Source of the DNA: Lentilactobacillus parabuchneri DSM 5707 = NBRC 107865
Lineage (GTDB): Bacteria; Bacillota; Bacilli; Lactobacillales; Lactobacillaceae
Assembly (NCBI RefSeq): GCF_001435315.1
Contig: NZ_AZGK01000001.1
Coordinates: forward strand, 1,476 to 65,475
Direction: 5' to 3'
DNA: 64,000 nt
In this document: positions 18,179 to 27,215 of the stretch, piece after piece
Layout of the letters: every line of letters begins with the position of its first letter
Numbering within the stretch: the first letter of the stretch is position 1
Notes under the pieces: model-generated
What the model saw: only the letters and a program-made list of their open reading frames with translations
Databases searched by the model: none
What the model was told of the DNA's origin: nothing
Made by a program: the position numbers and the translations under genes

Positions 18179-18709
18179 TTGCATTTATACAAACGAATTG
18201 ATTTGATGAACAACCGAAACTTGATCTTTGGATTAAACGTTCTGGCCGTGATTGCTTTTCTTGGTTTCTTGTGGCTGTTTGGGATGATGGCCGGTTCATT
18301 TACCTTTAGCCTTAATGAAACGGACTTAGCGTGGTTGTTAGTTGCGATTTTGGTGATGATTACGCTCCACGAGGTGATTCACGGACTGTTCTACAAGATT
18401 TTTAAACCAAACGGGAAAATTAAGTTTGGGTTCAAAAATGGCCTGCTTTTTGTCACCAGCCCCAAGTCATTATATACAAAACGACAATTTGCGTGGATCG
18501 GGGCCAGCCCGTTTATTCTGATTACGTTAATCTTAATGGGCTTGTTTTATGCCGGAATAATTAACCCAGGATTTTTCGTGATTATTGGGGCACTACACAG
18601 TGCCGGATGCGTTGGCGACTTCTATCTCCTGTGGGTGATAGTTAGAACGCCAAGACATTATTTTGTATGTGATACGCAAAGCGGCATGGATATTTATTCT
18701 CAAAGTTAA
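18179..18709 (+). CDS. DUF3267 family membrane zinc protease-like protein
   Basis: A 176-residue membrane protein with about four helices. The second carries HEVIHG (HExxH, about residues 64-68) inside TLHEVIHGLFYKIFKP, and a later GCVGDFYLLW gives the probable third ligand Asp; this is the DUF3267 site-2-protease-like arrangement. The substrate is unknown. TTG at 18179 has GGGGTGG six bases upstream; ATG at 18206 would be the shorter alternative. A strong hairpin follows. Confidence 0.82.
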   Translation: MHLYKRIDLMNNRNLIFGLNVLAVIAFLGFLWLFGMMAGSFTFSLNETDLAWLLVAILVMITLHEVIHGLFYKIFKPNGKIKFGFKNGLLFVTSPKSLYTKRQFAWIGASPFILITLILMGLFYAGIINPGFFVIIGALHSAGCVGDFYLLWVIVRTPRHYFVCDTQSGMDIYSQS

Positions 18710-18726
18710 ATGATGGCAATCAAAAG

Positions 18727-18766
18727 AGGCCGGAGCAAAACGTTTCGTTTTGTTCCGGCCTATTTT
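18727..18766. terminator. Bidirectional terminator
   Basis: AGGCCGGAGCAAAACG (18727-18742) pairs with CGTTTTGTTCCGGCCT (18746-18761), between convergent genes. Confidence 0.85.
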
Positions 18767-18778
18767 GCGCGGATAAAA

Positions 18779-19102
18779 TTAATCTTCCACAAGAATTCGG
18801 ATGCCCATATATAGATTATAGATAAACATCCCCAGATCCACTAAAACTACCAGTGCGATCAGGGCGACAAATAAGAAACCAGTGTAGGCTGCTTGCCGAG
18901 AAACCATTCCCATAATTCCAACCACGAGCAGCGTTAAAATCGTTAGGATAACTGGAATCAGGTGCAGCGTAAAGGCTCTTCTAGCTGTGTCATGCATGTC
19001 CTGATTGTGATCGGTCACGATCCAAACGATAAAGGGGAAGATGAACGGGGCAAACATAATTGACAGGTAAGACAATGCATTAACGATTCGATTCTTTGTC
19101 AT
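18779..19102 (-). CDS. DUF4870-like small membrane protein
   Basis: A 107-residue protein with three to four membrane helices. It opens with NALSYLSIMFAPFIFPFIVW and has DTARRAFTLHLIP, the Tic20/DUF4870 pattern (helix, loop with aligned charged residues, helix pairs). Role unknown. It has a GGAG site upstream of ATG 19102 and lies 11 bases behind the exported-protein gene at 19114, with which it probably shares a transcript. Confidence 0.8.
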   Translation of the reverse strand: MTKNRIVNALSYLSIMFAPFIFPFIVWIVTDHNQDMHDTARRAFTLHLIPVILTILTLLVVGIMGMVSRQAAYTGFLFVALIALVVLVDLGMFIYNLYMGIRILVED

Positions 19103-19113
19103 GGTAAACTCCT

Positions 19114-19584
19114 TTAATTACTGCCGTAAGAACGATAAACAGGTGATCTGAATAAGTCAACATAGGACCCACCGCCAGAATAATCTCGAAGAACGGTGAT
19201 CTTTTGGCCCTCAACTTTTCGGTGGGCGATTCCCCAGCCGTGGTCACTTTGATAGGCTTTTTTAGCATAGGCATTAAATGTATAGCGATTGGTCCCAACG
19301 ATTTTGCCGACAGCTAATTTGCGATAACCTTTCCAACTTGATTTGTAGAGAGTGTGCTTTTTACCCTTGTATTTCTGAGTGACTGAATATTTATTGATTT
19401 GGGTTAGGCAAAACCTGCCATTAACATAGGAATACCAATTGCCACGCCAACTAGTTGGGGTTGTCTTATGAATGCTGGCGACCTGATAATAAGTGTCCGC
19501 AGCCTTTGCAGGTTGGCTACGAAACATCAGTATCATAAGCAAACTTGCTGCTGCAACAGTTGCGATCTTTAAAAAACTAGTCAT
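19114..19584 (-). CDS. Small exported protein of the 'LRGHW' family
   Basis: A 156-residue protein. The signal peptide (MTSFLKIATVAAASLLMILM) ends near AKA-AD. The mature part starts YYQVASIHKTTPTSWRGNWY; TPTSWRGNW is the same motif as LRGHW in 1634-1993 and 41889-42341. The rest is Lys/Tyr/Gly-rich. ATG at 19584 has AGGAG six bases upstream. First gene of a probable two-gene transcript with the DUF4870-like protein. Function unknown, likely surface-associated. Confidence 0.75.
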   Translation of the reverse strand: MTSFLKIATVAAASLLMILMFRSQPAKAADTYYQVASIHKTTPTSWRGNWYSYVNGRFCLTQINKYSVTQKYKGKKHTLYKSSWKGYRKLAVGKIVGTNRYTFNAYAKKAYQSDHGWGIAHRKVEGQKITVLRDYSGGGSYVDLFRSPVYRSYGSN

Positions 19585-19706
19585 CAAATTCTCCTAATCG
19601 ATACGCCAGCCATTAGATTCGGCTGGGTGGGTAATTTCTTTAGATGATACTCAAAAACTATAGCGTACGTTTAGGGGATTTGTCAAATCTACCGCAATAA
19701 ATGTAC

Positions 19707-19741
19707 CAAAAAAGGCCCCTAATATTATTAGAAGGCCTTTT
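19707..19741 (-). terminator. Terminator of the MMPL gene
   Basis: AAAAGGCC (19733-19741 on the complement) pairs with GGCCTTTT around 19709-19716 with a T-run on the minus strand. Confidence 0.8.
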
Positions 19742-19751
19742 ACAGAAAGCA

Positions 19752-22709
19752 TTATTCATTATCTTGATTCTTCGCGCGTCTGGTTGGGTGCGCTTTTTCT
19801 TTTTCCGCAACGGACTTTTGATACATCTTATCATTGACGTATGGGTAGGTCCACTTAACCATTGCTGACATGATAATTGGTAACGTCAATACCAGAATGA
19901 TTAAACCAACGATAACGGTCATTGCCACTTGAATCAACGTCAAAACATTTGACGGAATCAATGCAGCAAACGTACCACCCAAGATAATAGCGGCTGAAAT
20001 AACGACCGTTCCGATGATTGTGGCGGAATTAAGGATTCGACGACGAACGTCAGGGATGGCGCCCGCATCACCCCGATACCGCATCATTAGGAAAATACTG
20101 TAGTCCACTCCGAGGGCAACCAGCATGATGAAGCTGAAGAATGGTGTGTTCCAAGTTAACATGTTTTGGAATAGCAGATACCCGGACAACCACCTGGTAA
20201 TCTGAAGTGATCCCAAATAGGTGATTGAAAGTGTTCCGATAATCGTGATTGCTTGGACCAATGATCGGGTAACCACCATCAGGGCCAAACCAATTCCGAC
20301 CAGCATGATGGCAACGGTTCTGATGAAGTCACCATTGGCGGTTTTTTGAAGGTCAGCTGTTTGTGAGCTTTGACCGCCAACGGCAACCTTAGCATTGCTC
20401 AAGCTGGTGTTTTTCATTTTGGCCTGAACATCCCGGGTAATCGTTCTAATCCGGTTAGCTGATTCAGTGGTACTAGGATCACTGTTCAAAATAACGGTGA
20501 TCTTGGTGATCTTACGGTCTTTGGACATGAAGGCGTCAAGAGATGGGGTAAATGAGGCACTCTTGATACTTTCGGCAGGCATGTAGAAAGTATTACCAAG
20601 GTAAGATTTCTGCATTTCTTTGAGGTACTTGTTAACAGTATCGGTTCCGTTGTTAACTTGATCCAAGCCGGCGTTAGCGGATGTTAAGCCGGTTTGTAAT
20701 TCCTGCATCTGACTTTGTAATTCTTTCATCTTGCTATTTAAAGTCTGGACTCCGGTATTGACCGTTGAGCTGCCGCTTGCGACACTTTTGGCACCAGATA
20801 CCAAAGATGCGCTGTTGGCATTCAAACGGCTGGCACCGCTGCTAATTCGGCTTAAACCACTTGAAAATGGCGAAACTTGTGAATTAAGTCGACCTAATCC
20901 GGAAGATAATTGTCTTGAACCAGATGATAAAGCGCTCATTCGACTGCGAAGGGCTTTCATACGAGCTGTTTGGCTGCGCAGTTGTGAAATACCGGTATTG
21001 AGTCGCTGACTACCACTGGCTAAACGACCAACACCTGATTGAAGATTAGACGTACTTGAACTCAATTGTTGTGAGCCGCTGGCTAAACTGCTGACGCCGG
21101 AAGTATACGTTGCGACGCCCTGACTGAGTTGTTGGGCGCCCGATTCAAGCTTGCTGGCACCATCGGCCAGCTGCTGAACTTGGGCAATACTTTCGGATGT
21201 GCCGGAGTTGGCGAGCTTTTCATTCGCACTCTTGAGTCCTTTTTGAACCTTCTTGATACCTTTACTGGTCTGGTTTAACCCATCCGTTAAACTCTTTACC
21301 TGACTTCTTAAATAAAGCTGGCTGATCTTGGTGCCGCCTGGGCGAGTGACTGACGCAACGCTTTTAACGCCCGGTTCAGAGTTGAGATAACCGGTTAATT
21401 GATCGATCTCTGCCAGGTGTTCCTGGGTATTCAAAGGTTTTTTATTTTGAATGTAGACGGTCGTTGGGCCGGACATTCCAGCTGGATAGTGATCCTGGAT
21501 CACGTTGTAGCCGGCTTTTGACTGAATGCTGTTTGGTAATTCGTCAGCGTTATTAAAGTTGAGCTTCTGGTTGCCGACAAACAAAAGTGGCAAGGCGGCT
21601 AAAACTAAGATTCCCACCATAATAAAGGTGTGTGAAAGGGTAAATTTGGATAAGAAATTCCACAGGAAGCTGCGATCGTGGGCTGACAAATCCTTACTTG
21701 GCCAAAACAGTTTGCTGCCAAGTGTTGACATGAAGAACATGTTTAAGGTCAATAAAACCAGCAGTAAAATAGCAACGCCGACGGCCACTGCAACACCGGA
21801 ACGATAAAACGAGAATTTGGCGAGCCCCAGCGCAGCAAATCCGATCAAAACAGATGATCCACTGTAAAGAATGGTTCGACCGGCATGACGTTGAGCCGCT
21901 TTGGCCGCGGCTGTTGCTGCCGCACCATTTTTAATCTCTTCTTTAAATCTGTCGTACAGTAGAATATTGTAATCAGTTCCAATTCCGAATAGGACCACAA
22001 CCAAAAAGATCTGGGTAAAGTTGGAAATTGGGAAATTCATCCGCTCAGCCAAGTTGGTGACCAAGCTTAACGAGACTAGGAAAGAAACCCCGACGGTTAG
22101 CAGGGAGATGACTGGAATTAAAAATGATCGGAAGACGATAATTAACACAATGAAAATAAAAATGGCGGCAATGATTTCAGTCTTCTTCAGTCCTTCTTCC
22201 GTTACCGTTGAAAAGTCATCATTGAGAATGTCCGTTCCAGTCACATACGTTCGCAGACCTGACGTCTTAATCTTGCTCAAGATCTTGTCGGTTTGGCCAC
22301 GGACCTTATATTTACTTGGAAGGGTGATCATCACCATCTGGGTGGTATTGTCTTTTGACTGCAGCTGCTGCTTAGAGGCAGCATTATCACTCGGTGCAGT
22401 TACCGAAACAATATGTAATTCCGGATCATTCTTGATCGCATTGGTTGCGTCTTGAATCTGGAGCGATTGTTGGTCAGAAATTTGACCGTGCTTATTGTTA
22501 AACACGGCAATCAATGTTCTGACGTTTTTTCCGCCCTCGTATTTCTTTTGAATCTTATTGGCAACCTGGCTTTGAAGCGATGACGGGATCTGCACAGATC
22601 CTTTGTCACGAACAAGCTGGGGGATATTTGGCAACGCAAAAAGTGCCACGATAACCAGCCCGACCCAGATGATAAGTGATAGCATATGCTTTTCTTTGAA
22701 CTTCTGCAT
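19752..22709 (-). CDS. MMPL/RND-family exporter with extended coiled-coil extracellular domain
   Basis: A 985-residue exporter. It has an N-terminal helix, a first extracellular domain, a six-helix block (about 180-370, with GIGTDYNILLYDRFKEE) and a second six-helix block near the C-terminus (GVDYSIFLMMRYR). Between them, about residues 470-690, runs a long heptad-type region with repeated S-G-x-x-L units (LASGSQQLSSST, LSSGLGRLN), like YhgE/Pip proteins. Relatives (YdgH type) export lipids or toxic compounds. ATG at 22709 has AAAGGAAG upstream. Divergent from a TetR regulator that probably represses it. Confidence 0.9.
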   Translation of the reverse strand: MQKFKEKHMLSLIIWVGLVIVALFALPNIPQLVRDKGSVQIPSSLQSQVANKIQKKYEGGKNVRTLIAVFNNKHGQISDQQSLQIQDATNAIKNDPELHIVSVTAPSDNAASKQQLQSKDNTTQMVMITLPSKYKVRGQTDKILSKIKTSGLRTYVTGTDILNDDFSTVTEEGLKKTEIIAAIFIFIVLIIVFRSFLIPVISLLTVGVSFLVSLSLVTNLAERMNFPISNFTQIFLVVVLFGIGTDYNILLYDRFKEEIKNGAAATAAAKAAQRHAGRTILYSGSSVLIGFAALGLAKFSFYRSGVAVAVGVAILLLVLLTLNMFFMSTLGSKLFWPSKDLSAHDRSFLWNFLSKFTLSHTFIMVGILVLAALPLLFVGNQKLNFNNADELPNSIQSKAGYNVIQDHYPAGMSGPTTVYIQNKKPLNTQEHLAEIDQLTGYLNSEPGVKSVASVTRPGGTKISQLYLRSQVKSLTDGLNQTSKGIKKVQKGLKSANEKLANSGTSESIAQVQQLADGASKLESGAQQLSQGVATYTSGVSSLASGSQQLSSSTSNLQSGVGRLASGSQRLNTGISQLRSQTARMKALRSRMSALSSGSRQLSSGLGRLNSQVSPFSSGLSRISSGASRLNANSASLVSGAKSVASGSSTVNTGVQTLNSKMKELQSQMQELQTGLTSANAGLDQVNNGTDTVNKYLKEMQKSYLGNTFYMPAESIKSASFTPSLDAFMSKDRKITKITVILNSDPSTTESANRIRTITRDVQAKMKNTSLSNAKVAVGGQSSQTADLQKTANGDFIRTVAIMLVGIGLALMVVTRSLVQAITIIGTLSITYLGSLQITRWLSGYLLFQNMLTWNTPFFSFIMLVALGVDYSIFLMMRYRGDAGAIPDVRRRILNSATIIGTVVISAAIILGGTFAALIPSNVLTLIQVAMTVIVGLIILVLTLPIIMSAMVKWTYPYVNDKMYQKSVAEKEKAHPTRRAKNQDNE

Positions 22710-22753
22710 TAAATTTCTTCCTTTCACGTTCTGATGATCAATTAAAGACTATT

Positions 22754-22851
22754 GTTTAAAATTGGACACCTGTACAAACTAATATAAGATGATAAACTCG
22801 GCATAAATATGGCGCAAGGGACAATTTGTTGCGTTCGTTTAAAATTAGACA
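22754..22851. promoter_or_regulatory. Candidate TetR operator repeats between MMPL and TetR genes
   Basis: GTTTAAAATTGGACA (22754-22768) recurs as GTTTAAAATTAGACA (22837-22851), one mismatch in 15, near each divergent start. GACAATTTGT (22820-22829) adds a short inverted motif. The arrangement fits two operator copies for the adjacent regulator. Confidence 0.5.
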
Positions 22852-22887
22852 AATGAGCATAAATGCAAAAACGTTGAGGAAATAATA

Positions 22888-23466
22888 ATGAAATATGATT
22901 TATCTAAAAAACCAACTCGTGGTGCACAACGGACATTAACGGCGTTTTGTGGAACGATGCTGAAATTACTTTCAGAAAAGTCCTTTGAAAAGATCAGCGT
23001 TAACGAAATTTGCGAGATTAGTAACTTTCCCCGCGCCACTTTTTATAACTATTTTGATGATAAATATGACCTATTGAACTACTGCTGGTACGTGATTGCT
23101 CAAGAAATTCAAGTTGATCAAGCCCCTGAGGCTGTCTCAAACAAGTCATTGATTATTTATTTTGACCGTTTGTATGACGTCTTCAAGAGCCACGCGCAGT
23201 TGTTGAATAACATTTTGCAATACAACGACTTTTCTGGACAGCTTGGCAACAGCTTCATCAATTACTTTAAAAATAAAATGCAGGAGATATTCACGACATC
23301 CATTGATTACTCCAAGCTTGGTTTGCCGGTGGAGCTGGTAGCCGACCACTGCAGTGAAACGGTGATTTTAGTCTTAAAGTGGATTTTTTTGAAACACCAA
23401 GTTGCTGATAAAACGTTGGCCCATGAATATTTGAAAAAGCTGTTTGATCTTGATGAACTCCTTTGA
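22888..23466 (+). CDS. TetR/AcrR family transcriptional regulator
   Basis: A 192-residue regulator. The N-terminal helix-turn-helix reads KISVNEICEISNFPRATFYNYFDDKYDLL (about 31-60 overall), typical of TetR. The C-terminal ligand domain resembles TetR_C_7/33-type members found beside YhgE or MMPL genes. ATG at 22888 follows GAGGAAATAATA. It reads away from the MMPL exporter, and the shared intergenic region carries near-identical 15-base repeats. Probable local repressor of the exporter; inducer unknown. Confidence 0.9.
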   Translation: MKYDLSKKPTRGAQRTLTAFCGTMLKLLSEKSFEKISVNEICEISNFPRATFYNYFDDKYDLLNYCWYVIAQEIQVDQAPEAVSNKSLIIYFDRLYDVFKSHAQLLNNILQYNDFSGQLGNSFINYFKNKMQEIFTTSIDYSKLGLPVELVADHCSETVILVLKWIFLKHQVADKTLAHEYLKKLFDLDELL

Positions 23467-23677
23467 AACTTGAACGTGGTCCCAAATGCTCAATGACTAT
23501 ATAGTAACATGTTCCAAGCAGATTTGACCCTGCTTTTCGTGAAAAATGTCTTTTGGAAAGCAACATCTATTATAGCAAACTTGAGCTTTCATTTGTGCGT
23601 CAAACTCGATTGTGTTAGCATGCTACATAAGTGTTTTTTTAATGCTTACTAATTTCAAGTGACGAGGAAGTGACAGA

Positions 23678-23977
23678 ATGGTTCTAACCAGTGATGAGGC
23701 CGCTGCCGTCAAAGATGAGTTGCAAGGAAACTTTGACCTTTCAGGAATTACCCTGAAAATGGCGGCCATTGACCTCAAAACAACCCCTGAGCATATTCAA
23801 GACGTGTTGAACTTAAAAAATTGTCGTAGAGAAGAGCCGTGGGTGCTTCGTAACTACCTAATTCAAATTATCTTGCTTCAAGAAAAAGAACCGTACGCAT
23901 TCTCAAAATTAATTGGAAATCCGAAACGCTTTGGGTTTTTAAATAACCAATTTATTGAGAAGGGTGAATTAAATTAA
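23678..23977 (+). CDS. DUF2316 family protein
   Basis: A 99-residue protein (VLTSDEAAAVKDELQGNFD; PWVLRNYLIQIILLQ). Length and the helix-turn-helix-like first half (ISLKMAAIDLKTT-type, TTPEHIQDVLNL) match the DUF2316 family, which may bind DNA. ATG at 23678 has GAGGAAGTG upstream. Monocistronic, with a hairpin behind it. Function not established. Confidence 0.75.
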   Translation: MVLTSDEAAAVKDELQGNFDLSGITLKMAAIDLKTTPEHIQDVLNLKNCRREEPWVLRNYLIQIILLQEKEPYAFSKLIGNPKRFGFLNNQFIEKGELN

Positions 23978-24047
23978 ATCGTGTGTGTCAAATAGTGGTT
24001 TATATGATCAAATTAAAACCTGAGGCACTTAGCTGATGCCAGAATTT

Positions 24048-24105
24048 AAGCCCAGCAATCAAAATTCCAAAATATGGAATAATTGATTACTGGGCTTATT
24101 TTTTG
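24048..24105 (+). terminator. Hairpin terminator
   Basis: TAAGCCCAGCAATC pairs with GATTACTGGGCTTA followed by six Ts. Very similar hairpins lie at 33688-33741 and 28707-28766. Confidence 0.8.
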
Positions 24106-24137
24106 GATTAACGCGCATTTTCTTTAGCTCAATGTCG

Positions 24138-24857
24138 TTAACTTGCTGGAGAAGTTGAGACATCACTAATCCGGACCCAACCGTTAACTTGGGGATGGGC
24201 CGCGTCATTGACATAATAATAAGTCAGGTTGGCGCTGCGGCCATTTTGTTTGCTGCCGACTTTCGTGACGGTCAGTGGGTCTTGATAGAAGTCCGTTGTC
24301 GCATTCAAATTTCGGCCAACTTTATAATCCGTATAATCCGGTGCGACATAGGTAAGCGTTGAGGCCTTGGGAGTTGTGAAATAAAACGTTGTCGTTGCGA
24401 CGTAATCAGGGACGGTCTGTTCTTTAAAGGTTTGAACAGCTTGAAGGCCGCCACTGACTTGAGTTGGATCATTGGTGGGATCGGTCGTCCCGGTATAAAT
24501 CCAGCCGCGGTAGGTTTTATCAAATGAAACAACTTTTAAATACCATTTGCCGTTGGATAATTTGGCGGCACGATAGCCACGAAAATAAGTTTGACCGGAA
24601 TCCGACGCGTTTTTAAGGTTTTTTAAGACAGCTGCTTTAGTTTGCACCTTGGTGGTTTTGCTGATTGGCAATTTTGAATAAAGGTCATCTGTACCGGTGG
24701 GTAAATAATTTCGGGTATTGCCGGATGTTGTCAGTGGTAGATTAGTGGTTACGGTTAAGTTGCTTTTAGCCGCTGCAGGGGCGGCAGTAGTCGTTAGCAA
24801 TAGCAAGCCCAATCCCAGTAATAACATCCAATCGTGATGATTTCTAAATCGTTTCAC
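24138..24857 (-). CDS. Exported surface protein with SH3-like/S-layer-type repeats
   Basis: A 239-residue protein. The signal peptide (MLLLGLGLLLLTTTAAPAAA) ends near AAA-KS. Two similar beta-rich halves follow: YFRGYRAAKLSNGKWYLKVV with RGWIYTG, and LTYYYVNDAAHPQVNGWVRI. The 'G-W-(V/I)-(Y/R)' ends resemble bacterial SH3 or GW modules that bind the cell wall. GTG at 24857 has GGGAGGG just upstream; the ATG-type start at 24872 lacks a site. Monocistronic. Likely wall-attached, function unknown. Confidence 0.72.
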   Translation of the reverse strand: MKRFRNHHDWMLLLGLGLLLLTTTAAPAAAKSNLTVTTNLPLTTSGNTRNYLPTGTDDLYSKLPISKTTKVQTKAAVLKNLKNASDSGQTYFRGYRAAKLSNGKWYLKVVSFDKTYRGWIYTGTTDPTNDPTQVSGGLQAVQTFKEQTVPDYVATTTFYFTTPKASTLTYVAPDYTDYKVGRNLNATTDFYQDPLTVTKVGSKQNGRSANLTYYYVNDAAHPQVNGWVRISDVSTSPAS

Positions 24858-25113
24858 AAAAATCCCTCCCAATTTGATATTTATTCACAAAGTATACACC
24901 CTCTTAGAGGAGAAAAATAGCCGTCTGCCGATATTTATTAAAATATCATTAAAGAAACTGACGTTCTTCCACCATATAATTCAGGTCATAAAACTTTATT
25001 TGCAATAAAAATGAGATAAATTATCATATTTCGTATATTTTTCCACTGATTCGTTGTATTCTTATTGTAAATATAATGCTTATTCGTGGATATTCATACA
25101 GAGGAGTGATGAT

Positions 25114-26958
25114 ATGAAGCTTGCAAAAAGGCCGTTATGGCTATTTTTAACAGCATTGTTGGTGTTCTTGATTGTGGGGGTAAATGAGGGTTCTCACGCG
25201 TTTGCCAAGACGGCGGCGATGGAAAATGAGTTTCAGCAGGCGGCAAAACGTTATCAGGTACCCGTTGCCTTATTAAAGGCGGTTTCTTACAATGAAAGCC
25301 GCTGGGATTCCCATTCAGGAAAGCCCAGTGTTGCCGGTGGCTATGGCGTCATGCATCTGACGGATGTCACGGGGTTGACCACCAGTGGCGCTGATTCTGC
25401 GGCCGTTAAGACGCCAAACGCTGCTTCACTGCATACCCTTCAAAAAGCGGCCAAATTGACAGGGCTCAGCGTTCATCAATTAAAGACGAATACCGCGGCC
25501 AACATTCAAGGCGGTGCTGCATTACTACGGTTCTATCAAAAATCCCTTGGGAAGTCCTTGACTGCAAACCTGAATTCCTGGTACGCTGCGGTTGCGAAGT
25601 ACAGCCAGTCGGATTCAAAAGCCGCTGCCAATTATTTTGCGGAAAACGTTTATCAAATACTAAAGGATGGGGAAAGTCAAAATGGCATTACAATTGCCCC
25701 GCAGAAGGTGGTTCACTTGAAAGACCAATCGATTAATTCCGATTCTACAGCCTCTTCAACTGACGGCCCGAGTGGGTTGCCAATTGAATGGATCCCGGCA
25801 CTTTATAAAGAATTTGATGATCAGGGCGATTACGGAAACTATGATCTGGCGGATCGACCCAATGACATGAAAATTAACTACATTGTGATTCATAACACCG
25901 AAACCAGCTTTCAAGAAGCACTGGATTTATTCTCAACGCCGACTTATACCACGGCAAACTATGTCGTGAGTTCAGTCGAAGGAACCGTCGCTGAGATGGT
26001 CCGGCCGCAAAACGTTGCTTGGCATGCCGGAAATTGGTACATTAACTCGCATTCAATTGGCATTGAGCATGAAGGCTATGCGACGGTTGGCGGCTTCTGG
26101 TATACCGAGAATATGTACCGTTCGTCAGCAGCGTTGGTTAAATACCTTGCCAATCAATATGATATTCCACTGGACCGACAGCACATCATCGGCCACGACA
26201 ACTTGCCGGGACTGACGCCCGCAGCTCAAAAGACAATGCACTGGGATCCGGGAACATACTGGAACTGGGATCATTACTTTAGTTTGATGGGGGTTAACCT
26301 CCGTCAAAACCAGGGGCGTACAGATTCAAGTATCATTACCATCACGCCTGACAGCCAGCACAATTTGACGGCGGATTCAGGTGAAAAGGTGACAGACGCT
26401 GGTGTCAATTTACCGTTGGCCGGCTCGAACTTCGTCTATCTGTATCAACAACCAAGTTTTAGCAGCTCCTTAATTGCGGATAAAGATTTCTCATCCGGCC
26501 AATCCGGGACCACCGAAAAAGATGATTGGGGCGACAAGGCTGTTTTTGGCCAGCAGTTTAATCAAATCGGCCAAAGTGGGGACTGGACGGAAATCACTTA
26601 TGGCTGCCAAAACGCCTGGTTCTATAATCCAAATGGCGCTAATTCGACCTCAGCGACTGGCAAGCTGGTCACACCGAAAGGCAATAAAGCTGTTTCAGTG
26701 TATGGCAGTGCTTACCCAAGTAATCAAATTCTCAAGAAAAATAAAGTTACTGGCATTACGCCAACCCCGATTTATCAAATCCAACCGGGACAGAAATATG
26801 TCTACGGCGGGGAAGTCACGGCAGATTATTTCAACTCGCACTTTGATTCCAATAGTCCTAAGAACGTGATTCACGGAAATGAACGGTATTATCAAATTCA
26901 GTTTAATCACCGAATTGCATTTGTAAAAGCCGATGACGTTACATTGAGCAGTCATTAA
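25114..26958 (+). CDS. Bifunctional wall hydrolase: lytic-transglycosylase-like domain plus N-acetylmuramoyl-L-alanine amidase
   Basis: A 614-residue exported enzyme. The signal peptide (about 1-34, ends AFA-KT) leads to a lysozyme-like domain (about 40-180) with the probable catalytic Glu in SYNESRWDSHSG and the GGYGVMHLTD motif. The amidase_2 domain (about 230-405) carries zinc ligands: His in IVIHNTETS, WHAGNWY nearby, IGIEHEGY (Glu), and His in HWDPGTYW. The C-terminal SH3-like modules (about 420-614) probably bind wall. ATG at 25114 has GAGGAG seven bases upstream. Two different cleavage activities in one protein suggest an autolysin. A terminator follows. Confidence 0.9.
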   Translation: MKLAKRPLWLFLTALLVFLIVGVNEGSHAFAKTAAMENEFQQAAKRYQVPVALLKAVSYNESRWDSHSGKPSVAGGYGVMHLTDVTGLTTSGADSAAVKTPNAASLHTLQKAAKLTGLSVHQLKTNTAANIQGGAALLRFYQKSLGKSLTANLNSWYAAVAKYSQSDSKAAANYFAENVYQILKDGESQNGITIAPQKVVHLKDQSINSDSTASSTDGPSGLPIEWIPALYKEFDDQGDYGNYDLADRPNDMKINYIVIHNTETSFQEALDLFSTPTYTTANYVVSSVEGTVAEMVRPQNVAWHAGNWYINSHSIGIEHEGYATVGGFWYTENMYRSSAALVKYLANQYDIPLDRQHIIGHDNLPGLTPAAQKTMHWDPGTYWNWDHYFSLMGVNLRQNQGRTDSSIITITPDSQHNLTADSGEKVTDAGVNLPLAGSNFVYLYQQPSFSSSLIADKDFSSGQSGTTEKDDWGDKAVFGQQFNQIGQSGDWTEITYGCQNAWFYNPNGANSTSATGKLVTPKGNKAVSVYGSAYPSNQILKKNKVTGITPTPIYQIQPGQKYVYGGEVTADYFNSHFDSNSPKNVIHGNERYYQIQFNHRIAFVKADDVTLSSH

Positions 26959-26963
26959 CAATT

Positions 26964-26998
26964 CGAAAAGCGGATCCAAACTATGGACCCGCTTTTAG
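26964..26998 (+). terminator. Rho-independent terminator
   Basis: AAAAGCGG-TCC (26967-26977) pairs with GGACCCGCTTTT (26985-26996) behind the amidase gene. Confidence 0.8.
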
Positions 26999-27135
26999 TT
27001 TGCTCTGAACTACATGATAGATTATATGACATCACTGTTTTTGACCGAAACGATTTTTCTCTAAGATTGATTGCTGACATTCATGCGTTAGGTATTGGTA
27101 TATATCTGATTAAACGCTTAAATTCAACTTTTGTG

Positions 27136-27163
27136 TTGACATTTATAAAAATGGGTATATATT
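27136..27163 (+). promoter_or_regulatory. Promoter of aspA
   Basis: TTGACA (27136-27141), 16 bases, TATATT (27158-27163), about 50 bases before the start codon. Confidence 0.7.
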
Positions 27164-27215
27164 AATAAACGTAAGTTGATGTTAAAAGATATCACATGAA
27201 ATGAGGGAATTGAGA

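Noticed and set aside
26983-27165. 60-residue ORF before aspA
   Set aside because: It starts in a terminator and runs through the aspA promoter; no ribosome site.
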